A stretch of 64,000 nucleotides of DNA, taken from the NCBI RefSeq assembly GCF_022539315.1, contig NC_066313.1:8683764-8747763 (forward strand). Reading direction: 5' to 3'. Below the pieces are notes generated by a model. The model was not told where the DNA came from. It worked only from the letters and a program-made list of their open reading frames with translations, and made no database searches. How positions within the stretch are numbered: the first letter of the stretch is position 1; each line of letters opens with the position of its first letter. The DNA comes from Serinus canaria. Lineage: Eukaryota > Chordata > Aves > Passeriformes > Fringillidae. Shown piece by piece: positions 12,417-26,290 of this stretch. Made by a program: the position numbers and the translations under genes.

Positions 12417-15400
12417 TTTGCCACAGCAGAAATGGGACATAGTTCTAAAAGTGGAAAGGCCAAGTTTGAAACCACTGAGTAGGTTGGAATTTTATGGAAA
12501 GGACGTCTTGCAATTGTATCTTGAAAAGAGATGATGTTACATCCAAATCCTCCTCTGCTCTACAGCAACAATAGCATGAAAAATGTGAGTTTTATGTTCT
12601 CAAGAGTGAAGCAAACCCCAAAAGACCAGTCTGTCTTTAAATTAGTCTTTGGTTTAGAGTAATGAGCTATTATTTTGAATTTGAGTTTTTGTAAGCTTCT
12701 GACCAGGATCTTCCTTACAGCAGGGGAATCCAAAGTGCCTGCTTTAGTGGTGGGGCTTAAGATTGTTTTCATCAGCATTTCTGTTACTTAGTGACAGGTT
12801 AGTTTCTCTGCTGAACATGTTAATATATATTTTTATGCATTATAATGACTTTTTGGCATCCTACTACAAAGATGTTTTTACTCTGTTGTTAGTGTCTGGT
12901 GAAAACTGCTGCATTTGGTTTTAAGGGAAAGAGATTAACCCAGCCTTGAGGATGTCTGAGTTGCCATAACCCTTGACTTTGGGGTTTTGTTTCAATACTA
13001 AGTATGGTAGTATGATACTATCAAATAGTACAGAAGCAGGAGGGAAAGTGGGTGTATAAGGTCATATGTTTCAGTTTTGGAAATTGTAAGGAATTTAAAA
13101 AAAAACCCAAAAACAAAACAGGTGAATATTTGATCATACTTTATTAACTCTCCCTCTTACTGACAGTACATTTTAAGGAAAAGACATTATAGTCTGTCAT
13201 TAAATGCAGTTCCTAAATGCAGCTTTAAAACATTTTCAGCTTTGGTTTTACATGAGAACATGAATCTACAGATTGGGACTTCATCCAGCAGATAGGGGGA
13301 AAACATATTAAATTCAGTATTGGCTGGAGCTTGTAGCCCTGTGCTAGAATGATGAATAGAAATTTGTGCATTTAAGGGGAATAACAGAATTGTCAAATAC
13401 AATCAGTGATCTTACAAAAGAAAAGTGACTGAAAATCAGGTCTGTGAGGGTATCAGAAGATGACAGATCATCTGTTGAAAATCAGCTAAATCAGTTATTG
13501 TTAAGTAGATAAGGACGTGTTTGTGCCATTGTAGAAAGACTGGGTGAGATCTCATCTGAAATCCTGTGTACAACTTCTGTCTCACATGTTCCAGAGACAT
13601 GAATTGTGAATGGAAGTAATATTAAGGAGAGCTTCAAGAATGGCTGGAAGAATAATGAATTAGGGTTGTAAGAAGATACTGTGAAAGCAGCTTTGCTTGG
13701 CCTAGTGAAATTGAGAGCTAAAAAATCTATATTGTATGACTGATGTAGAAGAGGAAGGTATTTCCTTACAGTTTAAAAACCCCAGATTTTACCTAAAAAC
13801 AAATGAATGGAAAATGATCCTAAATAAAACCTGACTGGAACTTCAGAAAGGAGGTTTAATTGCAAGAGATGTAAGCATTTTGAAGCAGATTTTTGCCTAG
13901 AGTATTGAGAGCAAAAGTGTTGCTTTCTAAGACAGATCCTAATAATTATATTAGAAAAGAATACTTTGCTTTGAAACTGAGGTCTAGCCTCATTAATTCA
14001 GAACATCTGTACTAATTGGCAGTTGCTGCGAAGGACATGGTTGTAAGGATACATCCTTGAATAAAATTTAACAAGGGACATGACTCAAAACAACAGACCT
14101 GTTAAAACTCACCTTATTTACCTTGCATTTAGTTACAACATCCACAATGTTAAGCAAAACCTTGTATCCTTCAAGATACTTAGTGATTTTCATGGGTAAG
14201 TGAGCACCATGTATTGGAAAGACTAATGATTGTCCCATGTATATTTCTTTCTCCCTGTGTGGTCTGAACATGGATAATTACAGGTAATGGAAGGCACCAG
14301 TGATGTACCAAGCATCCCTTTTATCTTCTGTCTGAATGTAAAAGCTATGGTTAAAAGTTACAACTAAAATTCCATTGTAAGCCTGATATTTTCTTCTTAC
14401 TTTTCTTCTGCTACCTTTACAAGTCTGCTATTTTTTTCCCTTTGACTTTTAATAGCATACTTTAAAATTTTGGAGTAGCGTTCTGTGAGACCCCACACAT
14501 ACAGGTTAATTTTATAATTATATTTTGTTAATGGAGACATTTCATCTTGAAAGAAGATGGCACTGTCTTTGGCACAGTTAATTAAAATTTGAGATATTCC
14601 TTACACTGTTTTGTTGAGCAGCTCTCAGATGTTTATGATGCATATTGTCAAGTAAATAAATCCAACATTTTTTTTCAAGATAAAAATGTTTCTGCTTTTC
14701 CTGTATTTATCTTCTCTGTATGTCTAGTCAAACTTTGGTGTCCATCCTTTAAGAAAACCCCAGAGATTTCAGGGGCCCAGTATTTCTTTTGTTTCATGCT
14801 AATGGAAGTCTGGATAATTGTTTGAGTAACCTGGTCACCTCAGTCAGAAAGTTTAGTCACCTCTGTCAAATAAAGTGCAAGATAAATTCTTCCTGCATAG
14901 ATGGAACTTGTAGCAAGATTGCCTTATGTACAGAGCCATCCTGCAGATTCCAGGTGCTTTTAATTCTCTATGTTTGTAAAAAGAAAATGATCCATTAATC
15001 AAAGTATTTATTTATTCTGTCTTACCCAACTGTAAGTTTACTGTGGATGGTTATATCTGACTCTGTTGCAGATGCACATGACTCTTAGTTAATAGATTAA
15101 CAAAATTATTTATGTGAGGTAATAGGCTCTCTGGCAGGAGAGGGTTTAAAAATGGATACAATCCAGCAAACATATTTTCTGGATGTTAAAAGCTCAAAGA
15201 AAAACGTCATATGCTGATAAAATTTGAACTAACTATTCCTATTTATCTCTGAACATTATAATTAGTTTAGTATGGTTGTTGGTTTCTTTTTAGTCACCAT
15301 TTTTTTAAAGTTAAGTTAAAAACTCTCTTTTGAGAGTTTTAATGATTGTATCCTGATTGCTTTCCTACGTGCAGCATTTTCTAGCTGAGAGGGTCTTACT

Positions 15401-18400
15401 CTAGAGGAAGTAATTCTGAATCTTCTGCAGCTTTCAGTTCATGCACAAGAACTGAAATGGAAAAACTATCCAAGTATTCCTATCCTGTTTCATCCAAAGC
15501 AGGGGGAACCACACTGCTAAATTCACAGTTGCACTCAGCTGTTCACATCAGCAAATGTAGTTCACTTGTGATGATTTCCTTTTTCTAGGAGGAGCAGGGA
15601 ACCATTTTTAGGATAAAGAGGTAAAACTGAGGAAATTTTAGGCAGGGATAGGTTTGGTACTTGGGATTTGTTTCGTATAGCAGTTTTTCATGAAGAACCC
15701 ATATGCATCCATTTTTTGGTGGTTTTGTTTTGTTTCTCTTTTGCTTTTTAGGTTTTTTTAAGAACTCACAAATTCAGCTGAAGTTTTGTGTTAAATATAG
15801 GAAAGCTGTTACTCTCTCTGCATGTCAGGATAGTCTAGTATGACAGAGTGGTGATGATAAATAACTTCACTTAGTGCTGAGACTGTCCCTTTGTGTTTGT
15901 ATTGACATTTTTCACCTCACAAGTGCCATTCACTCATTTTTATATTTACTATGGGCCTTTGCTTGATTAATTATATGTCAAAATTGAAACTTCAGAAGCA
16001 GAAATAAGTGGTAGGGAATGTACCTGAGCAGAAAACTTTCTTCAGAAGTCTGTCCTTTTATTACTTATCCTGTTCCATTGAGTATTTTTCAAGGTGTACC
16101 AAGATTTTTAAATGCAGTTGTTTAACTAAAATTAAACTATTAAATCCATTTTCTTATCTCTGATTCTATGACTCCTTTGTCTGGGCTTAGAGATGCAGTG
16201 CTTTCTGTGGGATTAATTACCTGAGTTTCTGCTGGCTGTAGTCCTAATGCTTTATCTCTTGAGGTTGTACACTGTCTTGTGTGAAACCAGCCAGCCAGTG
16301 TCAATAACTGGTCATTTCTGAAGAGGAACAGCTTGTATTGTTGATTATTTAATGATTGTTCACAGTGTTTGGTGGTGTGCCTGGCTGAAACCCAGCCACT
16401 AGAATATCTTTGACCTGGAGAGGTGAAAATCTAAAAAAGACAAACCTTGCAGGGAGATACAGAGAAGAATTAAGCTGACCTTGAGTAAATTTTCAAAAAC
16501 CTGCTTTTTTCTTTACTAAAAAGAGTAGTCTGTATCTAGGAATTCACCTTGCTGAATGCCATGAAAAAAATATTGTTTTAATAAGGCATTAAATGAACAA
16601 AGAAAGTTGGTTTGATGAGCTGAAGTCTTGTGAGGTTATTTCTTGAGAGCAACATTGAAAAAAAACCATGCAGAGGTGGAGAGGACAACTCATGGATGAT
16701 CCCAGCAAGAATTGAACTGTTACTGAAACTGGATAAAGGAACATAATGAAACATCATCTCAGATTTGAAGCCTTTGGTTGTAGCACAGTGACGTGTTTAT
16801 TACAGCTGAAAGAGCAGCTTACTTGGGTTTTGTCTTGCACTTGTGAAGAAAGCAGAGCCAGAGCTGAAGGTAGGGCTGTGAGCTGACTTAGTCAGCTGCC
16901 TTACACAGCAGAACAGAGTTGAAGGACAGAAAAAAAGAAATGCTGTATTTTGATCGTGTTAACTGGAGCATTTGGAAATTCTTCTGCAAAGAGAAAACCT
17001 AATTAGAGAGGAAACTTAACTGCAGGATACTTCCCATCTGATTGATAAATAATGTTTAGGCTTGCACATAAACAAATCTGTTTTTCAGTTGGCACTTTGC
17101 TATAATTGCACAGCTTAATAGAGGGGAGGCATTCTCAGAATAGTCCCATTGTCTGCCAGCGCAGCATGGACTCGGCTGAGATGACAGGGAAAATCTCAGT
17201 TCTGTGCACCACAGCAAGACTCAGTCAGATGTTTCCATTCCTTGACTCCTGGAACCAATTTTTTGCAGATTGGGCTTCTAGCACTTCAGTAGTGGCTTCC
17301 AAAGGACCGGTGTCTGATGCGGTGGCTTGGAGGGTGGTCTGGTTTAGGGGCTGCCTGCTGCAGTATCTGACTTCCTGACTGGTATCTTTTTAGAGGGAGG
17401 GAGAGTTGTTTTGTTGAATAGCTAATGGCCAGGAGGATTATGCCGTGAGAGCTTAGAAAAGAAGAGAAATCCTCACGAGATCCGAGCCTTTTGTTACGGC
17501 TACTAATGTGGATGCTAAAATCAGTGAGAGATGTTTGTGAGCAGCAATTATAATAGGAGACATCTGGGAATGTTGAATGCATCCCTAAGCATGGAGGTGC
17601 ATGCTTGTTGATATATAAAACATGAAATAGATACAGGCACGTGTGGTTATTTTCTTTGTAGCTCAGTCACTATAGAAGGGGAAAACCAAAGCCAAAACTT
17701 TCCTTCTTCTTCCCATCAAGGTGAAAAGGCTGCAAGCACTGAAATTTTTGCTTTGTTCCCTCCCTCAGTCTTTCCTTACTTCCCCTCAAATTTCCTTTCT
17801 ACTCTCCCACTTTCTGTTCTTCTCTCCTTAAGGGATGGGAGTAATATATGTTTTCAGCCTGAAGAAGATAAAAGATTAAAGATGGAAAACATATAAAGAA
17901 GTTTTAATATATGAGTGTATGTATAAATATATATACATTAAAAATATTATTTTCACTACTGCATTTCACACCTTTTGTACAAAGTGGTTCAAAAAAGTTT
18001 TCTTTTTTTCTTTTCAGAATATATGATTGGTTATTAAGGAAGAACTTGCACAATAAGATAATTAAAATTACAGCTAGAACTTAACATCATACTAATTACT
18101 TACATAATGTAATGCATGCAGGTTCTATTTGCAATTTTGCTCTTGTATCTTTCAAGTTATAACTAATTTTAGGCTGTTCACAATTTCAATATGCATAGTA
18201 CTTTCATACATGGTAAGATTTCATTGTTCTCTTAGACCTATTTGTGTTTTGAAATATTCCTAAATTTAAATGGTACAGCCTCTGTTGCTTTTTTTTTTTT
18301 CTGAATTTCTTTTTTTAGAAGTTGCTTTTATGAACCTCTCATAGTTTTGAGTCTGAGTACATCACAGTACATGGGTAGATCTGTTCTCTCAGAAAAGGAC

Positions 18401-19937
18401 TTCTCAAATCTGCTCTGTAGATTTGGAGATGGTTTGTCCCACGTGTGTTGGTTTTGGCCTGCAAGTTTAAGATGAATTTTAGATAGGTAACTTCACTGAC
18501 ATCAAGGATTGTTCCCAGCATCGCTAGGGCAATCCTTTGTGGACAGTAGAGTTGTGCAGTTATCACTGAGGAGAAAAAACCCAGTAAATTATGAAACTGT
18601 AATTAGGGTATGCAAGGTAAAGAATGTAGAACTTTCATGCCAGATTCTGGTTTTATTTTGTAGCTCCACTACTTAAGTTGGTTGATTGGATTGTATTTAT
18701 CCCTGTAATTGAAGCATTTTTGGAAATTAAATTTCTGAAGGAGTAATCATGGCTTTTCACAAATACTTTACACAAAAGTGAACTTTAATGTGGAATGTTG
18801 GAGTATTTAAAGCCACTTAGGGGCCTCTTGCTATATGTGGATAGATGTCAAAAATGCCTTAGTGGGCATTTAGATGAGTGGATAATTACCCAAGTTAGCC
18901 AAAAATACTTCTAAAAGTGCGTTGCCAGCTAATCAGCATTCAAGCCTGTAGAAATATTCAGGTTTTTGTCCCTCTTTTCCTAAGCCTCTCAGCCAGCACA
19001 TGACTGGACCAACTAGATAGGCTGTTTCTCATTATTGAAGTGTAAGAACTTGCCTAGCAAGGAATTGGGTGAAGTTTGGAAGATGCTATGACAGGAAATA
19101 ATCCAATGAGAACCAGAGGATGTCTCCCTTTCCCGGCTAATGCTTTGCATTCCAGTGGTGGATTCCAGCTCGTAAGAACACATGTAGGGTTTGGTCCATC
19201 TCTCTGTCTCCCATCCTCCTATCAACTTAATGATGTTTTTCTTTTTTTCTTTTTTTTTTCCCAAACCCCCTACAAAAACACTGTCAAACCCCCAAATCCA
19301 ATATTTATGTAAAATAATGCAGGGAAGAGGCAGCTGAATGTGCTCATTTCCCAGCATGTTCAGTATTTTCTGTCTGCTCACTGAGCGTGAGATGGAATTT
19401 TCGACTAGCAATTTGAGACAGACTTTCATCTTGCAGAAAGCAACTCCGAGTGCATGCAGTGTTGGGTAGGGCAGGCTGCAGACATTGTTTCTTGATGTGA
19501 TGGCTTGTCACTCTGTTGGTTAGCCAGGCACCTTCTTTGAGGCTGGAGAATAGAGGATGAGCCTGATAAAGACCTTCTGTGTGTGTGTGTGCATGTGCCT
19601 GTGCACCTCTGCATACACTTTCAAACTGTGAATAACCACTCTTCACCTTTGCTAAATTTATGGCCTTTAAGCTTTTTCTTCTTTCTGGTTTGTGGGCCTC
19701 ATCCAAGAGGGAAATATCTTTGGCTTTGACAAGGATAAAGGAGTTACCTCAAGATTTTACTATGTTTTTAGTGCTTAGGTTTGTTATAAAAATATACATC
19801 TTACCACAAAGTGTTACTATTTATGTTAAGGCTCTGTGTCTGAAGAACCTCAGAGTTGTGTTTTGAATTTTGATAATGATATTATAATAATAAAGTTGAT
19901 GATATGGTGTAAACCCTGCAGGCCCTGATGTACACTG
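12417..19937. other. AT-rich non-coding DNA, no gene recognised
   Basis: This is a long stretch without a recognisable gene or transposon. A hairpin with 9-bp arms (AAAACTCTC and its complement) and a 4-T loop lies at 15320-15341. AT-rich low-complexity sequence occurs around 17870-17960 and poly-T at about 18290-18300. A (TG)7 run lies at 19578-19591. The overlapping frames at 19013-19706 on the minus strand (120-138 codons) are partly built on these simple repeats and look spurious. Confidence 0.6.
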
Positions 19938-19968
19938 GTTGCAATTCCAACACGTGTGGAATTGCAAC
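19938..19968. repeat. 31-bp palindrome centred on CACGTG
   Basis: The arms GTTGCAATTCC (19938-19948) and GGAATTGCAAC (19958-19968) are perfect reverse complements. The nine bases between them hold ACACGTGT, itself a palindrome containing the E-box core CACGTG at 19951-19956, with one extra A. The whole is thus a nearly continuous dyad with one unpaired base. It could bind a dimeric factor or be a chance or mutational palindrome; the sequence alone cannot decide. Confidence 0.85.
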
Positions 19969-20163
19969 TGCAATTTCTCTTCTGCCTGACTTGTCATCAC
20001 CTGCTGCAGTGAAGAGGAAAATCTCAATAGTATCGATTCACATCTGAAGGGTTTCACTTATGCTGTAAGCCACATAAAGGCATTTCATGTTTATTTTACA
20101 GTGGGAGTAGAAAATGATAGAATGATTTTTTAAATTGTACTATGATTTTTTTTTTTCCAAGAA
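19969..20163. other. Short unannotated spacer
   Basis: No gene or repeat was recognised apart from a poly-T run near 20146-20156, just upstream of the CR1-like fragment. Confidence 0.5.
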
Positions 20164-20200
20164 GGTTTGGACAAGATGATCCTTCCAACACATTCTAACA
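20164..20200 (+). mobile_element. Probable CR1 LINE 3'-end remnant
   Basis: The words GGTTTGGACAAGATGATCC and TTCCAACACATTCTA follow the order of the sense-strand 3' end of avian CR1 (a TGGACTAGATGAT-like word, then a TTCCAAC-like word, then an ATTCTATG-like tail). Only about 37 bases can be matched by eye, so the assignment is tentative. Confidence 0.55.
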
Positions 20201-21041
20201 TGGTGTTCTGTTCAGTGCTTCTTTGAAAATTGAAAAACCATAAGGAAGATAAAGCAAGTGATAGTATGGATCATTTTTCCAGACTCTTTTTTTCTGATAT
20301 ATATATGGTTTTTATTTCTTACTAAATGAATAAAGAATAATTCTACTGTGTTTGCTGACAAATTGAAATAACTAAGAGAACACTGAACCTATCCAAATCT
20401 CTGTCACTGAAGGGCCTTTCTTGAAAGGTATCTCTAAAATGTTGAATCAGATGTTTCACGTTTTATTTAATACAATTAAATAATTTGGTTTTATTAAAGA
20501 TAAATCTTGTTTAGTGCCTCAGATTACTTTTTTTTTTCCCAATGGGTTTCTGTGGTATTTAAATTATTTAAAGCCTATTCCAAAAGGGCTTCTGCCTGGA
20601 GACTAATACAGGTAATATTGGTGCAGTTCTGTCTTTCTTATTTAATTCAGAGAGAGAGTTCATGCTAATTTGTATCTCAATGAAGTTGTCCTTCTTCTAC
20701 AGATAAAGATCCAAGTCTGTTACCTAAAGGTTAACAAGGTACATCTGAATCTGATCAAAGTACATCTAAAGGTACTTCAGGAAGAAACTGCTATTAGCAC
20801 TGAAAATGCATATTTTTTATTTCTGCATCATGAGGGATAATCAAAAACAGCACAAAAGGAATGTGGTTACTGTCTAGTTATGGTATTAGACATCTCATGC
20901 TTTTGAGCAAAAAGTCATTGCTTCACATAAGAGTGCCAGCAAGCTTTGTGCTGCATCTTATTTCAATATCAGTCTTCATGCTAAGGTAGCAAAAAGGTTA
21001 TCAAAAGTCCTTGCTGAGTAGGGTTGTTATAAATGATATGG

Positions 21042-21058
21042 TTTTTTTTTTTTTTTTT
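21042..21058. repeat. Poly-T tract (17)
   Basis: This is an uninterrupted run of 17 T. No retrocopy body with a polyadenylation signal is evident beside it, so it is best called a simple repeat. Confidence 0.9.
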
Positions 21059-24000
21059 CTGACAGCTTTTAAATAAAATGGAAATAAATCTCATCCCATA
21101 TCCAAATTGGTTTTAATACATGCAAAGCCATGATTTGTGCTCTGGAATTCTGTCATAGTGCCTTCTAGGACTTGTTATAAGGTGTTTGGCCAAGGTCACA
21201 GCTTCAACCACTTTGTTTGTGGTATTTGTACTTAGCAGACTTTTTACATTCTAGCAATACTTCAGAAAGCATCTACCAGTTAGACAAGAAAGCCAAATAT
21301 TTCAAGTCTGTTGCTTTATTCTAAGCATTGCTTCTTTCATCTAGAGGAAAAGCCATTTTTTCCCCAGGATTTGGAAAGGACATACTTTCAAGTCCAGATG
21401 AATATTTTCTGAATTAAAATATTTGGAGAGGCTTCAGTTTAGTCTCCTGCCAGCTGCAAGAGAGCCCTGCAGGCTCATCTCAAATTAGCCAGAAAAACAC
21501 AGCTTCCTTTTAGGCAGAAGTTTACAGATTTGGCCTTAGTGGAGGGGTGTACTCATAGGAGAACAATCAGAGTGCCTGGACTTGATAGCTATTATACTGT
21601 TCCTGAGACAAGTCTACTCCATCAGCCTTCCTTTAGGTCAGGATGAGAATCATTGCATTTTCAGCATTATTAGTGAAATAAAATATTTTCCTTAATCTCA
21701 GCAGTGAGCAGCAATGTTCAGAAGTATTTCACATTTGTTTTTATCAAAGCTTTAGAGGAGGGATACTTTCATATGCATAAATGGAGGCTGTTCTTACCTG
21801 CCCCCTGATTTCAATAAAAGTTCCCCTTATGCCTTAGAAAATTTTCCCACACAAGCAGCCATGCAAGTTGGGAAATCTTTCTTTAATTACACACTAGCAA
21901 TGAAAAGTAAGTTTAGATTTTTAACATAGACAATGGGAAGTGTTGAGTGAGCGGTGGAAATCCCAGTCCTTTTTATGGGCTACTTTTCACATTGTTAGTT
22001 TTATTACAATAACTGTAAATATTATTTAACTACTTTGAAGGTCTGACTGTTGCTCACATATAGATCACAAAGAACTTTCCTATTTATGCTTCCTGTTATT
22101 TTCTCATTCTGTATAAATGCCAGAAATTCAGGAGATGCTTCCATCACAGAGAGTAGGAAGTACTACTGCATCTAGAGCACGTTGGGACAGCCTTAATGGT
22201 TTGAAAATAGCTACAAATCAGTGTTTCAAAAAGGAGATTCTTCAGCTAGAGATCAAACCTTGAATTCCCCTTCTGGCTTCTAAGAAATGCATATTCTGTG
22301 CATTAGGAAGAGAGACTATGGCTACTGCTTCCTGTTCCTTTTCTTGGGACCGTGTTTCTACACTTAGAGGGAAGGAGGTTTGGGGGAGCCTGCAAGCCTG
22401 TTCAGTGCAGGTCACAGTGTGAGGTGGGAGAGGCAAATCAAGTGTTGAAGGTTGTCTCCTGTAGCAGCTTTGCTTTTGGACAGATGTTGTGAGTGAATGT
22501 GGACAGTTAGGTTTCAGCAGGATGAGACAATAAGTCAGGAGGTGAATTTTTTATAATCCTCCCAGTGTGTGTGGAAGGGAAACAAAATCCAAAGTTCATA
22601 CTCATTTTTTTCCATTTTAAGTTGCGTTGTTGAAATTTGAATGGACAAAACTAATTCAGTAAGAGGTTGTTGGAAAGGTAATATACTTTCCACATTACCT
22701 TGAGAGACCAATAATGTATTGTTTAGAGACGATTGATTATTTATTGATAACTCAGCTTAGTGACTGTTCAAATTAGCACTTGCTTGTTCTTCTGTTGTGG
22801 CACTTCATATGATACTGTAGTTTGTTTTCCCTCTGGCAAACTGCTAAAGTACAAGCCAGTTTTGGCTTGAGAAACCAATGAAACAATCATCAAATCTGAG
22901 TTCATGAGAAGGTAAGCTACTTACTGGCACACATTGCAAATTATGTTTGCCTCCTCAATCCCGATTTTGAATGCTGTGGATTTATTTAATATTCACGTTT
23001 GGAAGGATTTTACTTAGCGTAGTATTTTTTGCATTCAAGTAGTGGATTAACTGGAAAATGAGTCATTAAACATTATTAGCATTTAATTTCTGCTAGGTAG
23101 AGACAAGCTTGAAATAACATGGTAGTTCCCATGGCAGTAAAAGTGAACCAAAGGAAGGATGATCTGCTGGGTTGTGTTTAGCATGGTGAATGGCAGTCTT
23201 ACTCTTCAGTATACATTTAAGTACCTTCCAATGAACTTTTGTCCTGATCTTTTCTGTATTCTCCCTTAAGAAGCCCTTTTTATACCATGAGTCACAACAT
23301 AAAGGAAACCAGCAGAACGGAGTAAGTATTAACTTATTAAAGCTTGTAATGATTAGGACCTGTTAAATTGATTACCTCAGCTTTGGCAATTGAAGACAAA
23401 AACTGAAGAAAATAATTTCATTTACAGTAATTAGTTGTTTGTGCTGGATAATCTTTTATCATTCATTTCCACTCATCATTTTTTTAATTGTACTTCTATA
23501 TTTTTTTCTTTACATTTTGATAACGTAGAGTTGGAAAATTTATAATCAAATGTCTTTCATTTTGAAAAATTATATCACGTTTGGAGCTGTCTTAAGAACA
23601 GTGTATTTTCTTGCCTATATGATAAATCCACAGGCATAGTATTTCAGTGGAAAAAAGTTTAGTGTTTTCAATTCATACTTCCTGTCAGTATAAACTTCTG
23701 AATCTAATATATCAAATGTACCTTTCAGGTATAAAGAAAAATAGAAAAAATGAAAGAACTGTATGTAATTCTACAGACCAAAAATTTCCATATGCTTTTC
23801 ATAATGATTTATTATTTAAGTATTATTGCCATGCCTGGTCTCATTCCTTCCATTCACTTGATATTGCTGAATGATAAGAACTTAGGAAACAAAATTACTA
23901 TAATTGTGTTCAGAGAATAGATTGCATATAATCCACAGGAGCCGATACTTTCTGACTCTAACACTATTTGGCTGAATATTATGAAATATTCATTGCTGGA

Positions 24001-26039
24001 GAATTCAAGAGTCAGCATCTGATTAGAAGGACTCCAGCCTGAAAATATATTAAAAGCCGTTGAGTGTTTGATTTGTTAGCACTTAACAGGTCAAAGACAT
24101 TCAGGGGTCACTGCACTTCCACAGATAAAGACATCAGAGTAACCAGGGGGCTTGCATAAATTATTATTTCTACAGTAGCCCTGCTGGAGGATTAATAGGT
24201 TGGCTTTATGGGGTTTGTTTAACAGCATTTAGGGCAGTCAGATGACTGAACTTTTTCCACTGATCATGTAGGGGGTTGTTGGGTGGTGGGTTTGTTTCTT
24301 TTTTTGGTACAATTGTTCTCCCAAGTTAGAGTGAATGAAAGGGATGTTTTGTTCTGTAAATCCTATTATGAACCTTGCCCTTTCTGCTTTCTCCATTTGG
24401 AAACATTTTATGACATTTAATGAGCTTCAGCACTGGATGGAAGGAGGTTTAGACTTCTCATACACTTGCTACTGGGTTTTCAACAACAATGCACACAAAA
24501 ATGAATGTGGTAAAGAAGTAGAGACTTTGCCACATCTTGACCAGTTTTCCTCACAGCCTATGGAGTGCATATGGCTTTAGTGTTTCCTGTCTGGAAGTAG
24601 TGGCAAAAATTTAAGTGTTTGTTTTATCCTAGTTGCACTAAATCACTCAGTTACATATGCAAAGCTATGACCCAGGAGTTAAACTCTGCATATATTCAGT
24701 GGTATTAGAAAAAGCAAGCTGTGCATGTTTCTTTCTTTTATTTGTGGACTTTTTTCTTTTATGTCTTTCTGTCTTTCCCAAAAGCAAATACCCTCTATTC
24801 AGAACAGCATAAATGGTCTGATGTTATTTGTATGAAATGCCAAATTTAAGAGGGAGACAAGCTATTAATAGGCTGGAACTGTTTACTGATATTTATGGGC
24901 TCTCAGATGCCATTTGTTACAGCAGAGCAATCACAGCTGAAAGATACGTGCAGGATGTACAGGGTGTAGCATGATGTTATGCCAGTTCAGCTTCTGCACG
25001 TCTGGCAGAAAAAGTGCAGTGGTCTGTTGCCAAAATGTTAACAAGGGCCTATGTGTGTATCATTTCTACTGAAATATTTTCTGAATCATCAGTGATCCAT
25101 GTGGCAGGCGCTGATTTCAGAATGCTTTGTTCATGCAAAATCCACTAAATCACTGTCTGAATTCCAAAGTCATACACTCCATCATGCCTCACTGCTCTTT
25201 CATCATCTCAGCAAATGTAAATATTGCAGCATTTCTTTTTAACCAGTTCCTGGATGAAGGGAGAGTCCTCCAGGTAATAATGGAGTAAGTCTTCAAATAT
25301 CTGGGCACATCTGTGATGGTGTGTGATTTGACTTCAAATATTTTGTGTGAAATTGCTCATCTGTAAATTAATTGAACCTTTCTGTTGTGGGACAAGTGGT
25401 GTTTACACATTTTGAGCCTTACAGCTCCGTAGGTCTTGCCTGGAGAGAGAGTCCCACTTGCTTGCAGGTGGACCAGGGTGCTTTTATAGTTATTCCATTG
25501 TACTTTTGTTCAATATAAAGGCACCTTCAGATATTTTTACCATTTTAAAATATTCTTGCGCAACATTATGATATTAAGAAATATGTTTTTGCAGAAAGTA
25601 ATTACCAGTAATTAAAGACACAGCCTAATAACTCTGTAGGCATGTAGTGCTTTGCACACACAATTATTACATATTATGGCAAAGTCCACCCTGATGTGTC
25701 CTGCAGTGGAGACCTTGCGGAAGACTGGCTGGAGGATCAGAGGGTTTTGACCCCTTTTCTGTGTTTTATTTCTTTTCAACCCAAAAGAATGGAATCCCAG
25801 TGGATAAAGTTTTGTCTCATTAGTCCTTGCAAAATTCCACAAATGAGTTGTAGGACTGAGGCAGCCTTCTAGGAAACATTAAGCAAAATATTCACACTCC
25901 CATTCCTCTTGGGATGTTGTGTCTCCATCTCTTCTGCTCTCCCGTGTATATGAAGAAAAGTATGTTGTCAGCTGTCATTTGTTTCCTGAAGTATTTTTTG
26001 CCCAGTTTATTTTTTGCAAGTATGCTCCCCATACTCTGC

Positions 26040-26290
26040 TGCTCTGCAATGACAGCGTTATTAGCTCAGAGATGATGAACTGCAGGGCGGCCCTTTGGCA
26101 CTTGTTGCTTGTTCTGAGCTCTAATGCATTTTCTGGTTGCAGTGTCCTTTGATGCTTCACGAGTCCTATCCTTCCTGAACTGACAGATACAGTGAATAAA
26201 TTGTTACATTTTAATTAGAGATAAGAGCAGCGCTCAAGTCCTTTTGGACAATAGCCATGACACACTTTAATGAAAGTGCTACAACTTTCA
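26040..26290. promoter_or_regulatory. Possible regulatory element (motif-dense, repeat-free)
   Basis: This stretch is complex in sequence and lacks simple repeats. It contains a TAATTA homeodomain core at 26212-26217 overlapping a GATA-type word AGATAAGA at 26219-26226, and a SOX-like ACAAT word near 26248-26252. The cluster resembles conserved enhancers, but this is judged by texture and motifs only. Confidence 0.22.

Noticed and set aside
19013..19706. Minus-strand frames of 120-138 codons
   Set aside because: They translate simple sequence (poly-T read as Lys-rich, TG repeat read as His-Thr) and lack any family features.
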